A stretch of DNA of 64,000 nucleotides from Diatrype stigma (Eukaryota > Ascomycota > Sordariomycetes > Xylariales > Diatrypaceae), in NCBI GenBank assembly GCA_022225965.2, contig JAKJXP020000019.1, positions 62,001 through 126,000 on the forward strand. The letters run 5' to 3'. The translations under genes and the position numbers were made by a program. The notes under the pieces are model-generated. The model ran no database searches, was not told where the DNA came from, and was given only the letters and a program-made list of their open reading frames with translations. Position 1 is the stretch's first letter, and every line of letters starts with the position of its first letter. Below, piece by piece: positions 11,645 to 24,705 of this stretch.

Positions 11645-13177
11645 ATGTCTGGATGGATTTTGCCGAGGGAGCTTCATGGCTACCAAGAGTACTCTTATCT
11701 ACAGCTTAATTATCTTTCAGAGCTCAGTTACCGAGACCACCTCGTCCACTCCGGAACATCTACGGGGCGGTGCCCCCGCAAATGCAATCTTCCGTCCCCA
11801 GCAGCATACCGATTCATCATCGGTTCTGACTGCTCTGGAACCATCGAATTCGACGATGTCTTCCTCGCCTTGCAGCTCGCAATCCTAGTGGTATGTTCCA
11901 ACCAATGGGCTATTTTACAAGACGAACATAATGTTGTGCCCTCGTCAGATATTTGTTTCTTCAGTCTTCAGCTTCTTTTCCCGGCCCAACACCTCATTCT
12001 TTCATACATCATGACGCCATACCGTTCATGCTACTTTCTATAATCACGTGCCATTTCCACTGTACTGTATCGTATTTATATGCCAGTGTTATTATCATAT
12101 ACATATTGTTCTCAGAAGTCTTTAAACATTAGACCCACTTCCATCATATCCCTTTTACAAATATACTCAATGGCTAACGTCCAATTTACAGCGAGACTAT
12201 CAAACAAGCTGAAGCTGACACCGTTTACGTTACCGATCCTAACGTCACGGATCACATCTATCTTGGTGCCGATGCCGATTTCTACAAGACCAGGACATTG
12301 CTATACCCAGTCCCTGGTCAGGAGACTCTGTTCATGATCCCTGGAGACCAACCAACTCAGGATCACGCTGTCCATGACCCACCGTGGACAATGCGGACGA
12401 TCTTCCCATCCCGGCAGGAAATGCTAACACCGACGGTGGTGCCGCCGCTCCGGGATATGATCCTAGAGCCGGCATGCCCGAGAGACAACCTACAAGCCCC
12501 GCCAAGCCGAAGAGAAAGCACTCGAAAGAGCCAACAAGCGGCACTCGTCACCCTAAGAATAAATTTCTGTTATTCAGGGCATCCGTCGAGGAGTCAGTGA
12601 AGAGGGAAATGCCGGGGTCGCGCTTCGCCCAACGATGTAAGTATACCTCTTCTGCTATATACATACCTACCAACACAATATCTTATTCCTCTATTTTCTT
12701 TTTTCTTTTCTTGTCCATCGTACCCCACCTAGCCTCGAGCTTTGGATGTTCAATGCTAACCTTTCTTTTACTATAGCCAAAGAGATCGGCCGCATATGGA
12801 GACAGCTTCCCAGAGCTGAGAAAGAGTATTAGAAGAACCTGGCAGCAGAGGAGAAGCGTCGGTTTCATGAGATGCATCCTGATTACAAGCACCAACCTCG
12901 ACAGACAGCCTAATCAGATTAAGCGTCGTCCAGGCGGAAATAAGACAGCGGAAGCCAAGGGAAGCGCCGCAACCGCTGCTTCTAACTATGCTCCTAGCAA
13001 TGCTCCTAGCAATGCTCCTATCGAGGCTCCCGCCGTCGCTCCCGTCGCCACCCCCGCCTACGAAGGTAACGACAGTGGATTGTTCTATGAGCCCATGAAC
13101 GAAGCCCGCTAGGTTAATCTATGATGGATCCATTTGGTGGCATCGATATCTGGGGTGTCCCCAAGGATGACGAGTAA
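11645..13177 (+). pseudogene. Locus C: DxVYLG plus MATA_HMG gene, several disabling lesions
   Basis: Recognisable parts in order: a doubtful first exon (about 11645-11890); an exon from 12192 with TDHIYLGADADF, the family module; GGAAAPGYDPRAG and the HMG first half (KNKFLLFRASVEESVKREMP), ending at a donor after 12636; an exon from 12777 with KEIGRIWRQLPRAEKEY and, after the stop, AAEEKRRFHEMHPDYKHQPR; and a tail GGIDIWGVPKDDE ending at 13175-13177. Lesions: a frame change near 12370-12385; TAG at 12830-12832 where relatives lead one to expect an aromatic codon (TGG to TAG fits RIP on the other strand); a 4-bp tandem duplication ACAGACAG at 12901-12908 that shifts the frame just before IKRR; and a further frame change before the GGIDIWG tail. 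The serine-codon intron (T|CC) is preserved. The locus ends about 60 bases before the AT-rich island. Not expected to make a functional protein. Confidence 0.7.
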
Positions 13178-13359
13178 TTGGCGGTGGCGAGGATTACTAA
13201 GGCTATGGATCAATTATGAAGCTGGCGGACTGTATAATAGATAATAACTTCCTATCGTTTATTATTTATATATAAGAAACTAATACTTCGTTATTTCCGG
13301 TATTTTTTATTCCTTTTTATCTCTTTTCTTTTTTAGTTAATAATTCTATGTTTATTCCT

Positions 13360-14155
13360 AGTAGTTTATAAATTACTTTAAGAATTTAATTAAAGGGTAT
13401 TAAAATAATGTATTAATAATATGAGCCCTTTTAAGGGCCGGCCGTTATAACGCTCGGAAAGCGCTGTTATGTAGCGTTTTGTAAGGCTGTTATTACGCTT
13501 ATAAAGGCCGCTTTTAGCTATTTAAACGGTACTTTCGAATAAGGGTATTATAAAAGCGGCTTATAACGGCTTATATAAATCCTTTACGTAAAGATATTAT
13601 AGCGTTCGTAAAAATAATTAAAGGCTATTTTTACGGCCGGCCTAAAATAGCTTTATACGTATAAAGAATAAATTAAAACCTATAAATAATCCCTTTATTA
13701 ATATTCGTTTTATTAATATTTTTTTTTCGTTCGTTATAATCGTAGGTATTAATAAAAGCGATAGGCGAAAAAAGCAACGACGCGGTTATAAACTTAATCG
13801 AATTATTAATTATTATTATTATAAATAGCAAATTACGATATAAAATCCTTTTAAATTCGTAAATTAATTTATTTATAAATTATTTTAAGAATTTAATGAA
13901 AGGATATTAAAATAATGTATTAATAATATAAGCCTTTTTAAGGGCCGGCCGTTATAACGTTTAAAAAGCGCTATTACGTAACATTTTATAAGGTTATTAT
14001 TACGTTTATAAAGGCCGCTTTTAATTATTTAAGCGATACCTTTAAATAAGGGTATTATAAAAGCGGCTTATAACGGCTTATACGGATTCTTTATATAAAA
14101 ATATTATAACGTTCGTAAAAATAATCGAAAGCTATTTTTATAACCGGCTTAAAGC
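13360..14155. repeat. 507-bp tandem repeat at left end of element X
   Basis: The block with AGGGCCGGCCGTTATAACG at 13434 recurs at 13941, offset 507 bases, and the similarity runs from about 13360/13868 to about 13655/14155. The copies differ mainly by C/T and G/A exchanges. The second copy lacks the unit's last part and runs into element sequence. Confidence 0.7.
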
Positions 14156-17100
14156 AATTTAATTTATTTTATTTATTATTTCTTTTTGGATATAAAAAAA
14201 GAATTACTAATTCGTTTTCGATTATTTACGTACGAAATAGCATTATAAATATAAGAAACTTATTAAAAACGTTTTATAATATCGACGTACGGCATTAAAA
14301 AATTATTTACTTAATAACTTAATATCTTTTTCGCTTATGTCGAAATCGAAAACGTATTATGCGGCTTTTCGGCAAAAGCTATAGCCCGAATACGTATTAA
14401 AAGAAATTCCGATTCGCATTAGGCGGGCCCGAAATACGGCGAAAATGCGTTTACGAATAAAAGCGCCGCCTTATAAACGGAATAAGAATTATCGGCTTAG
14501 GTTATATTTAGGATTCGAATTTTATCGTAATTATTTGGCTAAATAAGAATAAAGGCATATAGCGTTATTTATAGCTTTTATTATTAAGGTTATTCCGTTT
14601 TTATTTCGATTCGTTTTATTAAACCGAAAAAATAGCCGGAAATGGTTTTTCCGTTCGAAAGAAATAACGCAAAATAAAAAAAGCTTTTCGTATTTATATC
14701 GAACCGGGTTATTAGCGTCGGATTCGGTATATATAATTTCGCTTAAACGGAAAAAATCCGTTTATATCGTTATAAAGGCGACGTTAATTGCGAATATATT
14801 TTCGGAATTTTCGTTCGCCGTCGTTTCGGAATTAACAAATCGTTAAAGCGTAATTTTAAAAATAAAGGATTTTTTTTCGGTTTATACCGGTTCGTATAAA
14901 AATAAGTATTTCGTTTTTTATATTAAACGTTTTATATATGCGTTTTCGAAAATTGCTATATCGTAATTTATATTAACGTATATTAAACGTATAAATGCTA
15001 GGTATTTTTTTTATAAAGCCTTAAAGCCGGTTTTATATCCAGCCGAAAATTCGATCGAATATTTATTTCGAAAAGATAATTATTATTATCAATTACGGTA
15101 TAAATACGTACCGTCGGTATTATAATTCGTATAAACGTATTATTATATTATAGGTTTTTTAAATATTCGAAACGAATTCGATTTAAAATAATTTTACGTA
15201 ATTTTCGTTAAGAAAAATTCGCGATATTCGTATTACGAAGTTATTCGAAGGCTTAATGCTATAAACGTTTATTAATTAAGGCATAAATTAATAATCGATT
15301 ATTTGTTTTATCGAAAAAACGTATTCGCGAATATATTTTCGGCCGACGATATATATATCTTTATAAGGTTAATATCGAATTTCGCCGAACGGACAAAAAC
15401 GTTACAAAAAGCGTTTATTAAAAAGGTCGCCTTTATTTTAAAATTAAGCAAGCCGTATTAAACCGTTATGTTCTCGACATATAAAATTTGTTTAACCGCT
15501 ACGAAAAGAAAAAAAAGGTACGGCCCTACGTAAATTTCGGAAACCTTTTTTTTTTTTTCTCCGGATCAAAAAAATTTCCCGTACGGGGCGATTTTTTTGG
15601 AGTTGCTGGGCCATTTTATTTGCTTATTTTTTGGGTTAACGTAAAATGTTAAAACCTAACCGAAAGTTATTTTATAAAGATAATGTAATACGGAAATCAA
15701 ATTTAAAAATTCAGGCTTGGGAAATACTTTAAGCGTTTTCGCTTATAATTAATCGTTCCTATTGCTATAATTCTTTATTTAGGATTATATTAATTACCGA
15801 TAACCTAAACCTTATAAATAACGCCTTTCGTTAATTTTTTTTTAAACTTAAGCGTAATAATTTAATATAATTTACCGCATAAATATAATTCGTATTTATA
15901 GTTCCTTTAATTATTTTGTCGCTAAAGATTGCGAAAATACGAATCCCATTTTTTTTAACCCACGGGGAATAAAAAATATGGTTCGTTTGCTAAATATTCG
16001 GTCGAAAGCCCGTATTTTAAATAAAACGTATAATATTCGTATTTACGTAAAGCATCCAGCTTTTTATTGCTTATAAATAATCGTAATCGAAAGGCAAAAT
16101 CCAAAAACGGCCAGGATTGCATTAATAATAACTATTAAAAAAGGGGTTATTAAGAAAGGAATTATTAAAAAGGAAACTGGCAAAAGCGGCTTTAAAAGAA
16201 CATAAAAAATGGGCGATATAATTGCTATACTAAACTGGAATTAAACGAAAGCTGGCGCTTATAAAGGAAAATACGGATAATATCCGACGATAAATCGGAA
16301 TTAACGGTAATAAGTTAATTAAATTAACCATTAATTGCTTAATTGCGTTTATTCGATTTTTTATCCTTAAGGCCGATATGTTCTTTAATTATTCTTTCTT
16401 AATTACTTAATATATTCGACGACGTAATAACTTAATCGTAACTATTATTATATTATTGCTTTACATAAAAGGGATTCATAAATAAAGCCTTAAAAAAATA
16501 AGCAATCCAAAAGTTATAGGTTTATTTATTATTTTATTACGGAAATTTATTTATAAAGACGATAATAATAAAGCAAGGTTTATTTAAGGCGGACCTTTTT
16601 TAAAAATCGCAATATACCTATTAAATTTTTTAATACGTATTATGAATTACTAACGAATCGAAAACCAGAAACATCTTTCGAAGTATCCAATATAAAACGC
16701 CAACCTAATATTTAAACAGGCTTAAAAATATTTGCTACGGCATTTAAATAAACGTTGGCTTATTAATATTATATATCGTTTTATTATTTTTTCCTATAGC
16801 ATATTCCGGATTAATCTTAAGTACGAATAATAATTTAAACGAATTAACGTATTCGGTAATAAATAAGGCCATGCCTTTAATTCTATTTTTAAGCAAGCAT
16901 TCGAATTGGAACTTATAATTTAAGGCAAGCCATAATTCGGTAGCTCGAATTTTAAAGATTGCCGCATTTATATAACTAAGCACCTTAATATTACGGAAAA
17001 ATCCATCGCTATTGCCTATAAAATAAGGGCTAATATTTAGGTCGTAATTAAAAATAAGGATTTTATCGGCAAAAAAAACGTAATAGTTAATAATTTAATA

Positions 17101-19199
17101 TTAAAAAGTTTTATTGCCATAAATTATAACTAATAAGCTGCCGAATAATCCTGTATCGCAATGTTTATAAGTAACGGAATACGACGATATGGTTATAAAT
17201 GGCGACGATTAAAACGAATAATATATAAGCTATTGCGATAATATAAAATGAATTTCTCGAAAGAAAACGACTTAATAATAAAGGTATAATAAATAAACAG
17301 GTAAATCAGGTTTAGTTAAAAATCTGGCTTATAGGTAAATTAATTAGGTTTAATTAAGAATCTGGCTTATAAATATTACATAAGTAAGCTTTAATAATTG
17401 CAACTAATATTTTCCTTAATTATAGCAATACAGCAAATATAATACATACTTTAAATAAAATAATTATAAGCCATTTAAATAAACCAAACCTGCTATAGCA
17501 TATAAGGTGAATTTTTTTATTTAATACTTTTAACTTTTAAGCTTTAATTTTTTATGTAACAACTTTACCTTATCCGCTAGCCTTAATTCGTTCTTAATAC
17601 ATTATTACTTAAATTAAGTTTTTTATACGTAATAGCCATTATAAATAACCGCAAATTACGACCTATTATTAATATAATTAAGAACGAAAAAATATAAAAG
17701 CTGGTTCGTCGAATCTTGCATATTTCCATTTTTAGCAATAAAAGCCATTATTAAAAACCTAAGCCGCCTATTTATAACATTTCCATTTTTAGTATCGAAA
17801 AAAGCCCATTTCATTATATGCTTAAAAAAAACCAAAAGCTTGCTTAAATTATTATCGATTATACCAGCATTAAGTAAATTACCGATATTCTTAAAAAGCT
17901 AATCGATATATTTCTTTTTATTATATCTTATTAATTTTATCGTTTTTATAAAGAATTTGCGGTATTAATTCAATTAAATGCTATTTTTATTTAAGTATAT
18001 ACTTATTATACGTATTTATATAAATCGCATATTAATAATATATAAATATTATTTTATTTAATTATTACGTTTTTAATAAAAATGGCTTAAAAACGATTTA
18101 TTAAATAAAATATTACGGATGCCAAGTTTTAAAATATAATAATCGGGTCTCAGTTATTCTCGACTTATACGACCGATAAAAAATCGCCGGCACAAATATA
18201 CGAAATATACGTAACTATTAAAATCGGCCTTTCCATAAATAAAATCATATATTCCTTATTAATTAATATAAATGCCAAAGCGGCCTTATATATTTAAGCT
18301 TATAAATAACCTAATATTGCGCCGTACCAGTAATATAAAGCCAACGTTTATTATATATAGCCGTTTTATAGCTATTAATTTATTTCCGGAATTAATATTA
18401 TAAAACATAAATACGGAAATTACAAAATGCTAAAAAAAACATATACCTTTAAAAATAATATATTCGTAAAGTTCCGAATTAAAAAAAACGACAGGCCAAA
18501 TATTTATAACGAAAACATTAATTCAATTATAGCTAAGCCATATATAATCTAAATTAAAAATAAACGGCTATAATTATAAAGCGGCGAAATATTTAATATA
18601 TATTCGCAAAAAAAAAAACGCAAAATTAAGTTAAAAAAACATAAAAAATACAAGAAATTGCCGTAATAAAGAAAAAAACTATTGCATTTATATTTAAAAG
18701 TTTTTTACGAAATAAAATTAATGCTATAAAAATTATTGTTATTAAAATTATTATTATTAAACTAATAAATAAGGAATTGCCGAAAATAAATTACATATAA
18801 AAACCGAATTAAAGCATATTTTAAACGAATATTATAATCGTTAAGTTTTATTTATATAAACGGATAATTATTTTCGTAATAAAAACGGCCGTAATTAAAT
18901 AAAACATCGAATATTAAGCCTTATAATGCAAACATTTTAAAAACGGCTATATATAATAATTTAATAATAAATTTACGATCCGAAATATCGTATATTATTT
19001 AGCACAAAATAACGCCTTAAAACTTATGCATTATAATGGCATATATAATAAATAAGGGAAATTATTCTCGATAATAAATAATACCTTTTACGATAAAATC
19101 CTGTCGAACCCGAAAAATAAATACAATAGCTTTGCTTTAATTATTACGAAACTCGCGGCTATTCGAAACAATAAATACCGGGCTAATATAATTATTAAA

Positions 19200-21900
19200 A
19201 GCTATTATAATAATTTCCGGAACATTATTTATAACGTTTAAGCCTTAAGTCCAGGAAATATCGTATATCGTACCTTAAATTCCGTTCATAAGACCGATAT
19301 GGCCCCATAAGTTACGTATTAATATAACCCAGCATTTAATGCAAATAAAAAAACTTTTAAAAAAGTTGCCAACATTAAGAAAAGCGGCCTTATTTGTACC
19401 AAATCCTTTATATTTGGCATAAATCTAAATAATTAAATTTATAAGCCGTATTATGTAATTATGGTTATATTAATTAATACGAACCTTAATAAAATAAATG
19501 CGTATAGCATTATCGAAGCTTATAATTTCGGCAAAAAAAAGCTTTATAACGCATTTAAACGTTAATAACTCTTAAAAAGCAACAGAAATCTTAAATTGTC
19601 GCAACTTTAATAAGGCTTTATAAAATCGGGCTTATTCGGATCCTTATTAACGCTAAATAATAATAAAAAATACCGAACGCTTAAAGGCTTTATATAGTCC
19701 GTATTTAGCAATATCGTAATATTTAATTAATTATTTAAAAACATATAACGGCTTATTTATAACGAAAGATAATTAAAAGAAATCTCCGATAAATAATATA
19801 TTTAAGCCGCCAAAATAACTATTGCGGCAATTAAGAAAAATCTTTTAAAGCTGCCGATTAATTCAACTTAGGTTTTATAAGCCAAATATGCTTTTTTTAT
19901 CGATAATAAGAAAATAAACGTTACGAAAACGCCGTTATAAAGTATTTAATAAGCTAATATTTTTTATTAAAGGCTTATATTTGCTATTAATAAATAAACG
20001 AAACAAAAAATACAATATTTAGCCGCTAATTTAATTATTAATTACGTTAATTAAAGCAATTCGAATTACGAATAATTTGCCTGTTATAAATAACTGCTAA
20101 AAATATAACGATATAATCTTAATAAAATAAAACTTTTTAATTCCATTATCGCCATTAACGTATAATAATAATTATTTTAATTAATTACCGATAAAAAAGC
20201 TTTAATAATAACCAATTATTATATTATATATAATTCGTTATTCGGAATTTAAGGTTTTAATTATATTTAATAACAAATTCTTAATATCGTAATCGTCGGA
20301 ATATTCTTTACGGCGCTTTTCTTAATAGCTACCGCTAACGAAATTTTCGTAAACGTATCGATTAATATAAAAAAACCAATCGTAATTAACATTAATATTA
20401 CGGCGGCTAAATAATTTAGCGTCCTTTTATTCGGATAAAAAATCTGGCATTATTCGAATAATATATTACCAGTTTTTTAAAATAATATTATTCGCATTAT
20501 TTAAATTAGGCTCGAACTTTTTATTATCGGGCTAAATATTTTTTCGATTAATCGTACCGTAATAATTATTCTTATAAATATAATATTATATATAATATAT
20601 ATATATTACGATATAATTATCGAACTTAATTTCGTTATTAATTAATAATTCGTTAATATAATAATAAAAATGATTTAATAATAACTTTATTCGATAAAAA
20701 TTAAAAAATTGTTAATAAATTCGAATAAGCTTATAACGAAAAAAATAATTTAATACTTTAGGCTGCGCATTAATAATATGCCATTTCTTAAAGTTTTAAC
20801 CTTTAAAATCCCAGCATTCGACGAATTCGAAATACGAAACGTATTCCATATATACATTTCTTTGCTTATACTTTTCCCAAGCTATAGCGCTCTTTTTAAT
20901 TTCGTCGCCTTCGCCATTAAGGTCCAAAATTCGGATATGTTTCTTAAAAGGACGACAATCGATGCTACGTATTATACGATTATTTTCTTATAAAAAAAGC
21001 TATAACAAATAATAACAAACCTTTTAAACAAAATAATCCCTTTTTCCGATAAACTTATTTATAAACTTAAAAATAAACGAAAACATGGAATTATTATTAA
21101 TTATATGCAACAAAATAAATTAAATAATTTAAATATATATAATAAATTATTATTCGGATTTGCCGCAATATTTGGCTATATAATTAATAATAGCCGCATT
21201 ATTAATATACGGAAAAATATTCGTATTAATTAATTACGACATAATTATTAATAAATTAAATTAATTAAAATAAATATTATTACATACGGCATTAAATAAC
21301 CATTAAAACTTATTTTTTATTTTAATAACGCAAAATTCGTTTTGCATAAAGCGTAAAAAATTAAAGCGGCAAACGGAATTTGGCAATTTCTCGCCTTTTT
21401 TCCGAATTTCGTTAATCGCCTTTTTAATAATCCGAAAATAATACGCAATAAAATATTTATAACGTTAACAGCGATTTACGATATTATTTAACCATTATTA
21501 CGTAAGTTCCGTATAAAAAGAATTAATACATAACGAATTGCCATTCGTATTGCCGCGGTCGATTTTTTAAGGCTTAGGATTTATAATAATAATATAATAA
21601 TCCCAAATCTTAACGTATATATTCCGACCTTTTTATATGTCCATATCCGAAAAAGGGCTACTTTTAAACCAATATAATCCATAAACGTAACCGTTATTAC
21701 GATTTTGTTATTCGAAACGATACCAAAAGTTGCCGAAATTAAATTTTTCCGCCAATACGATTTTTCGAAACAAGATAGCCCGAAAAAAAAATGCTACGCA
21801 GCAATATGAAAATTCTTACGTAATAAACGCCGAAATAAACTTATTCGTTTATATTCGTTTAATTGCTTTTATCGATTAAATTTAAGCATATAACGATATA
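19200..21900 (-). pseudogene. Helitron/Pif1-type helicase relic
   Basis: Reading the minus strand from about 21.9 to 19.2 kb, blocks of a Helitron-like Pif1 helicase appear in order. At about 21212-21159 NAAIINYIAKYCGKSE recalls the conserved (Y)xAKYCSK region. At about 20940-20765 there is EYVSYFEFVECWDFKG. At about 20163-20101 a Walker A remnant GDNGIKKFYFIK stands where GxGGTGKS is expected. At about 19920-19880 FLIIDKKSIFGL is a Walker B remnant. Many TAA/TAG codons interrupt it and key glycines, Thr and Glu are replaced in the manner expected of G to A changes. No replication-initiator (HUH) domain was identified. The similarity is from memory of the family, not a search. Confidence 0.6.
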
Positions 21901-24120
21901 AGCTTTATTAATAAAAATTTGCCGAACTTAAAATAATAAACGCAAACGACAGCTTTAAGTAATAAAAAAAAACTTTTAGTTTTCGCCGATGTTTATATTA
22001 AAAAAAACGAATGCTTTTAATAATACTTATAAACCGGATAATGCAATTAAAAATAACTTATGCCTTAGGCTTATCCGGATTTTTAAAAGCCTTTTATAAT
22101 TAACGCTTAAAAATGGGCGAATTAAATTTCTTATTCGTAAAATAACGGCTATAATTACGGGCTTGCTTATGTATTAAAGTATTTAATGCAATATATCGAA
22201 AAATATAATGCTTAATAAAGCGATTATTTTTTTAACGCATAATATAATTAAAATAATTTTAATATTTAATAATATATTACCGAAGCTTAATAAAATCGGC
22301 CTTATTATAAGGATAAAATATAAGATACGTAAAAAAAAATAAAGCATAAAATTAATTAAATTTATTAAAAAAGGTTTACCGCATAAATGGCATTAAAAAA
22401 TAATAAATAGCATTTAATTAAATTGCTTATAACGATATATTTAATTCCGAAAACGACGGATTATTTTTATTTTTTTTTTTTAAACGGTTTAATTTAAATG
22501 TTTTAATAAATAAATTAAAAACCGCCGCCTTATCGTATGCATCGATATCCTTTAAAATAGCCTTATTTACGGAATCCGTATTCGGATTTATCGCTATATG
22601 TATTTTATTCGTTTCGTAAATATTAAGCAAGTCGTAAATATCGCTATTTTTAAATAACTGAAATAAGTTATAATAATTTAATATAAAATTTATATAGCCC
22701 GGGTAATTTATAAAAAAAAAGTTCAGCCATATATATATAACTTGGTAACAAATACAAAACCGCCGGCAAAATTAACGTTTCATTTCTGGAACATTATCGG
22801 TATTTTTAGAACGAAAAAAAATTATATCGAAATGCTTTAAAAATAAAGGCAATTCGTTATATATTTTGCTAATATCGCGCAAAAAATACATAATATATTC
22901 CGTATATTTATATTATTAATTACGAATTTATAAGAAATTAATTAATTAATTAAATTATATAATAATAAAACGAATAATAAAAATATTAATTGCAATATAA
23001 ACTTTTATAATAAATAGCTTTTCGATTGCTTTAAACGGAATAAGCCAAAAAAAAACGTCGTTAAAATTTAGATTATTGCTAATAAAAAAATAAAAAAACT
23101 CGTTTATTAATTTCTTATTATCCTTTATTTAATAAGCAATACAAATATTTATGCTTAATAGCTTAATGTCGAATCATTTATGTTAATAACGCGGATAGAA
23201 ATATATTTATTTCGTTTTTAAGGCTTCGTCGAATCGCTTTTTAATAATTGCATCTTTAAAAAATAACGCAAGCTTTTAATTGTTGCCTTTATATTATACC
23301 GGTTTTTTATCGAAATTACGATATTTTAAAAGTCGAATTTATTGCCGTTGTTTACGTTTAATTATTCGAAAAAACGCATAATTATGTATTCGAGATCGTT
23401 TTCGTTTTCGCGTTCGAATTCGTTTAAAAGGTAAAGAAAACGAAAAATCGAAAAAGGCCTATAAATTACGATTAAGGCTAATATGTTATAATTAAAAAAA
23501 TTATAACGTTAATTTTGATATTAACGTCGATATACGTTTAGGCGTTACGTAATAACCAACCGAAATAAAAATATAAACAACTCGAATAATCCGATTAAGT
23601 AAACGATTACGCGGCTTATTACGCGGCTTATTACGCGGCTAAAAAATAAGTAATACTATAATCGGATTAAAGAATAATAAAAACGGCAAAAAAATAAGTT
23701 AAATATATTGGCGTAACCGTATTTTTAGCAATATTGGATTAAAAAATTATCTTATTAATGGATTTGAAAAGTTTAAAATAACAAAAAATGAAAAAGGCAA
23801 ATAATAATTAAAAATAAAATAAGGTTAAACTTAAAAAGGAATTTATAATATCGATTCGTTTTTTAAACTTAATTAAAACGTATCGTTATTATAATTTAAT
23901 TTGGCCCGTAAATTAAATAATATCGGAATTTATAACGGCTATTTTTAATAACGTCGCCGTAACCGGTAATTTCGTTAAATAATATGTTATTTAAAACAAA
24001 CGGTAATTATACGAAATAAGTTATTTTAAATCTATTCATTATAATAATATATATTATTAAGTACTTCGTAAATTAAATTTATGCGACATCGATTGGATTT
24101 AAATAAATGGCGTAATTAAA

Positions 24121-24705
24121 TTGTTAAAGGGTAAAAAGTCGAATAAAAATGAATTAAAGGCTGAAATTAAGAAATTAGCTGCTAAAAATCCAAAGATTAA
24201 TAAGCCAGCTATTAAGAAATTAAAAACTAATAAGCCAAAGACTAATAAGCCACCTATTAAAGAGCCACCTATTAAGGAGCCACCTATTAAGGAGCCAGCT
24301 ATTAAGGAGCCAACTGGAAAGGAACTGGCTAAAAAGGAGCCGGCTACTAAAAAGCCAAAAACTAAAAAGCCAACTAAAGAAAAGCTGGCTAGAAAGGAGC
24401 CGGCTGGAAAGGAGCTGGTTGGAAAGAAGCTGGCTGGAAAGGAGCTGGCTGGAGAAAAGCTGGCTGGAAAGGAGCTAGCTGGAAAAGAGCTGGCTGGAAA
24501 GGAGCTGGCTAGAAAAAAGCTGATTAAAAAAAAGCTGGCTAAAAAGGAACTAGCTAAAAAGGAGCTGGTTAAAAAGGAGCTAGCTAAAAAAAAACTGGTT
24601 AAAAAGAATCAGATTAAAGAAAACCAGGAAATTAAAAAACCGCATATCCAAAAGCAATACGAAAAAGATTATTTATTGCGGTATAAAAATAAAATGCCTA
24701 TATAA
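24121..24705 (+). repeat. 15-bp minisatellite forming a 194-codon Lys-rich open frame
   Basis: About 25-30 units of a 15-base repeat (AAGGAGCTGGCTGGA-like) encode degenerate K-E-L-A-G/K pentapeptides, preceded by K-E-P-P-I units. The frame from 24121 is open to the stop at 24703-24705, striking within DNA where nearly every other frame is broken. The consensus lacks CAA, CAG and TGG codons, so RIP-type transitions cannot easily create stops in it; openness is therefore weak evidence for a gene. GC is higher than in the flanks, suggesting later expansion or gene-conversion-like turnover. It lies inside the inverted-repeat element. Confidence 0.7.
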
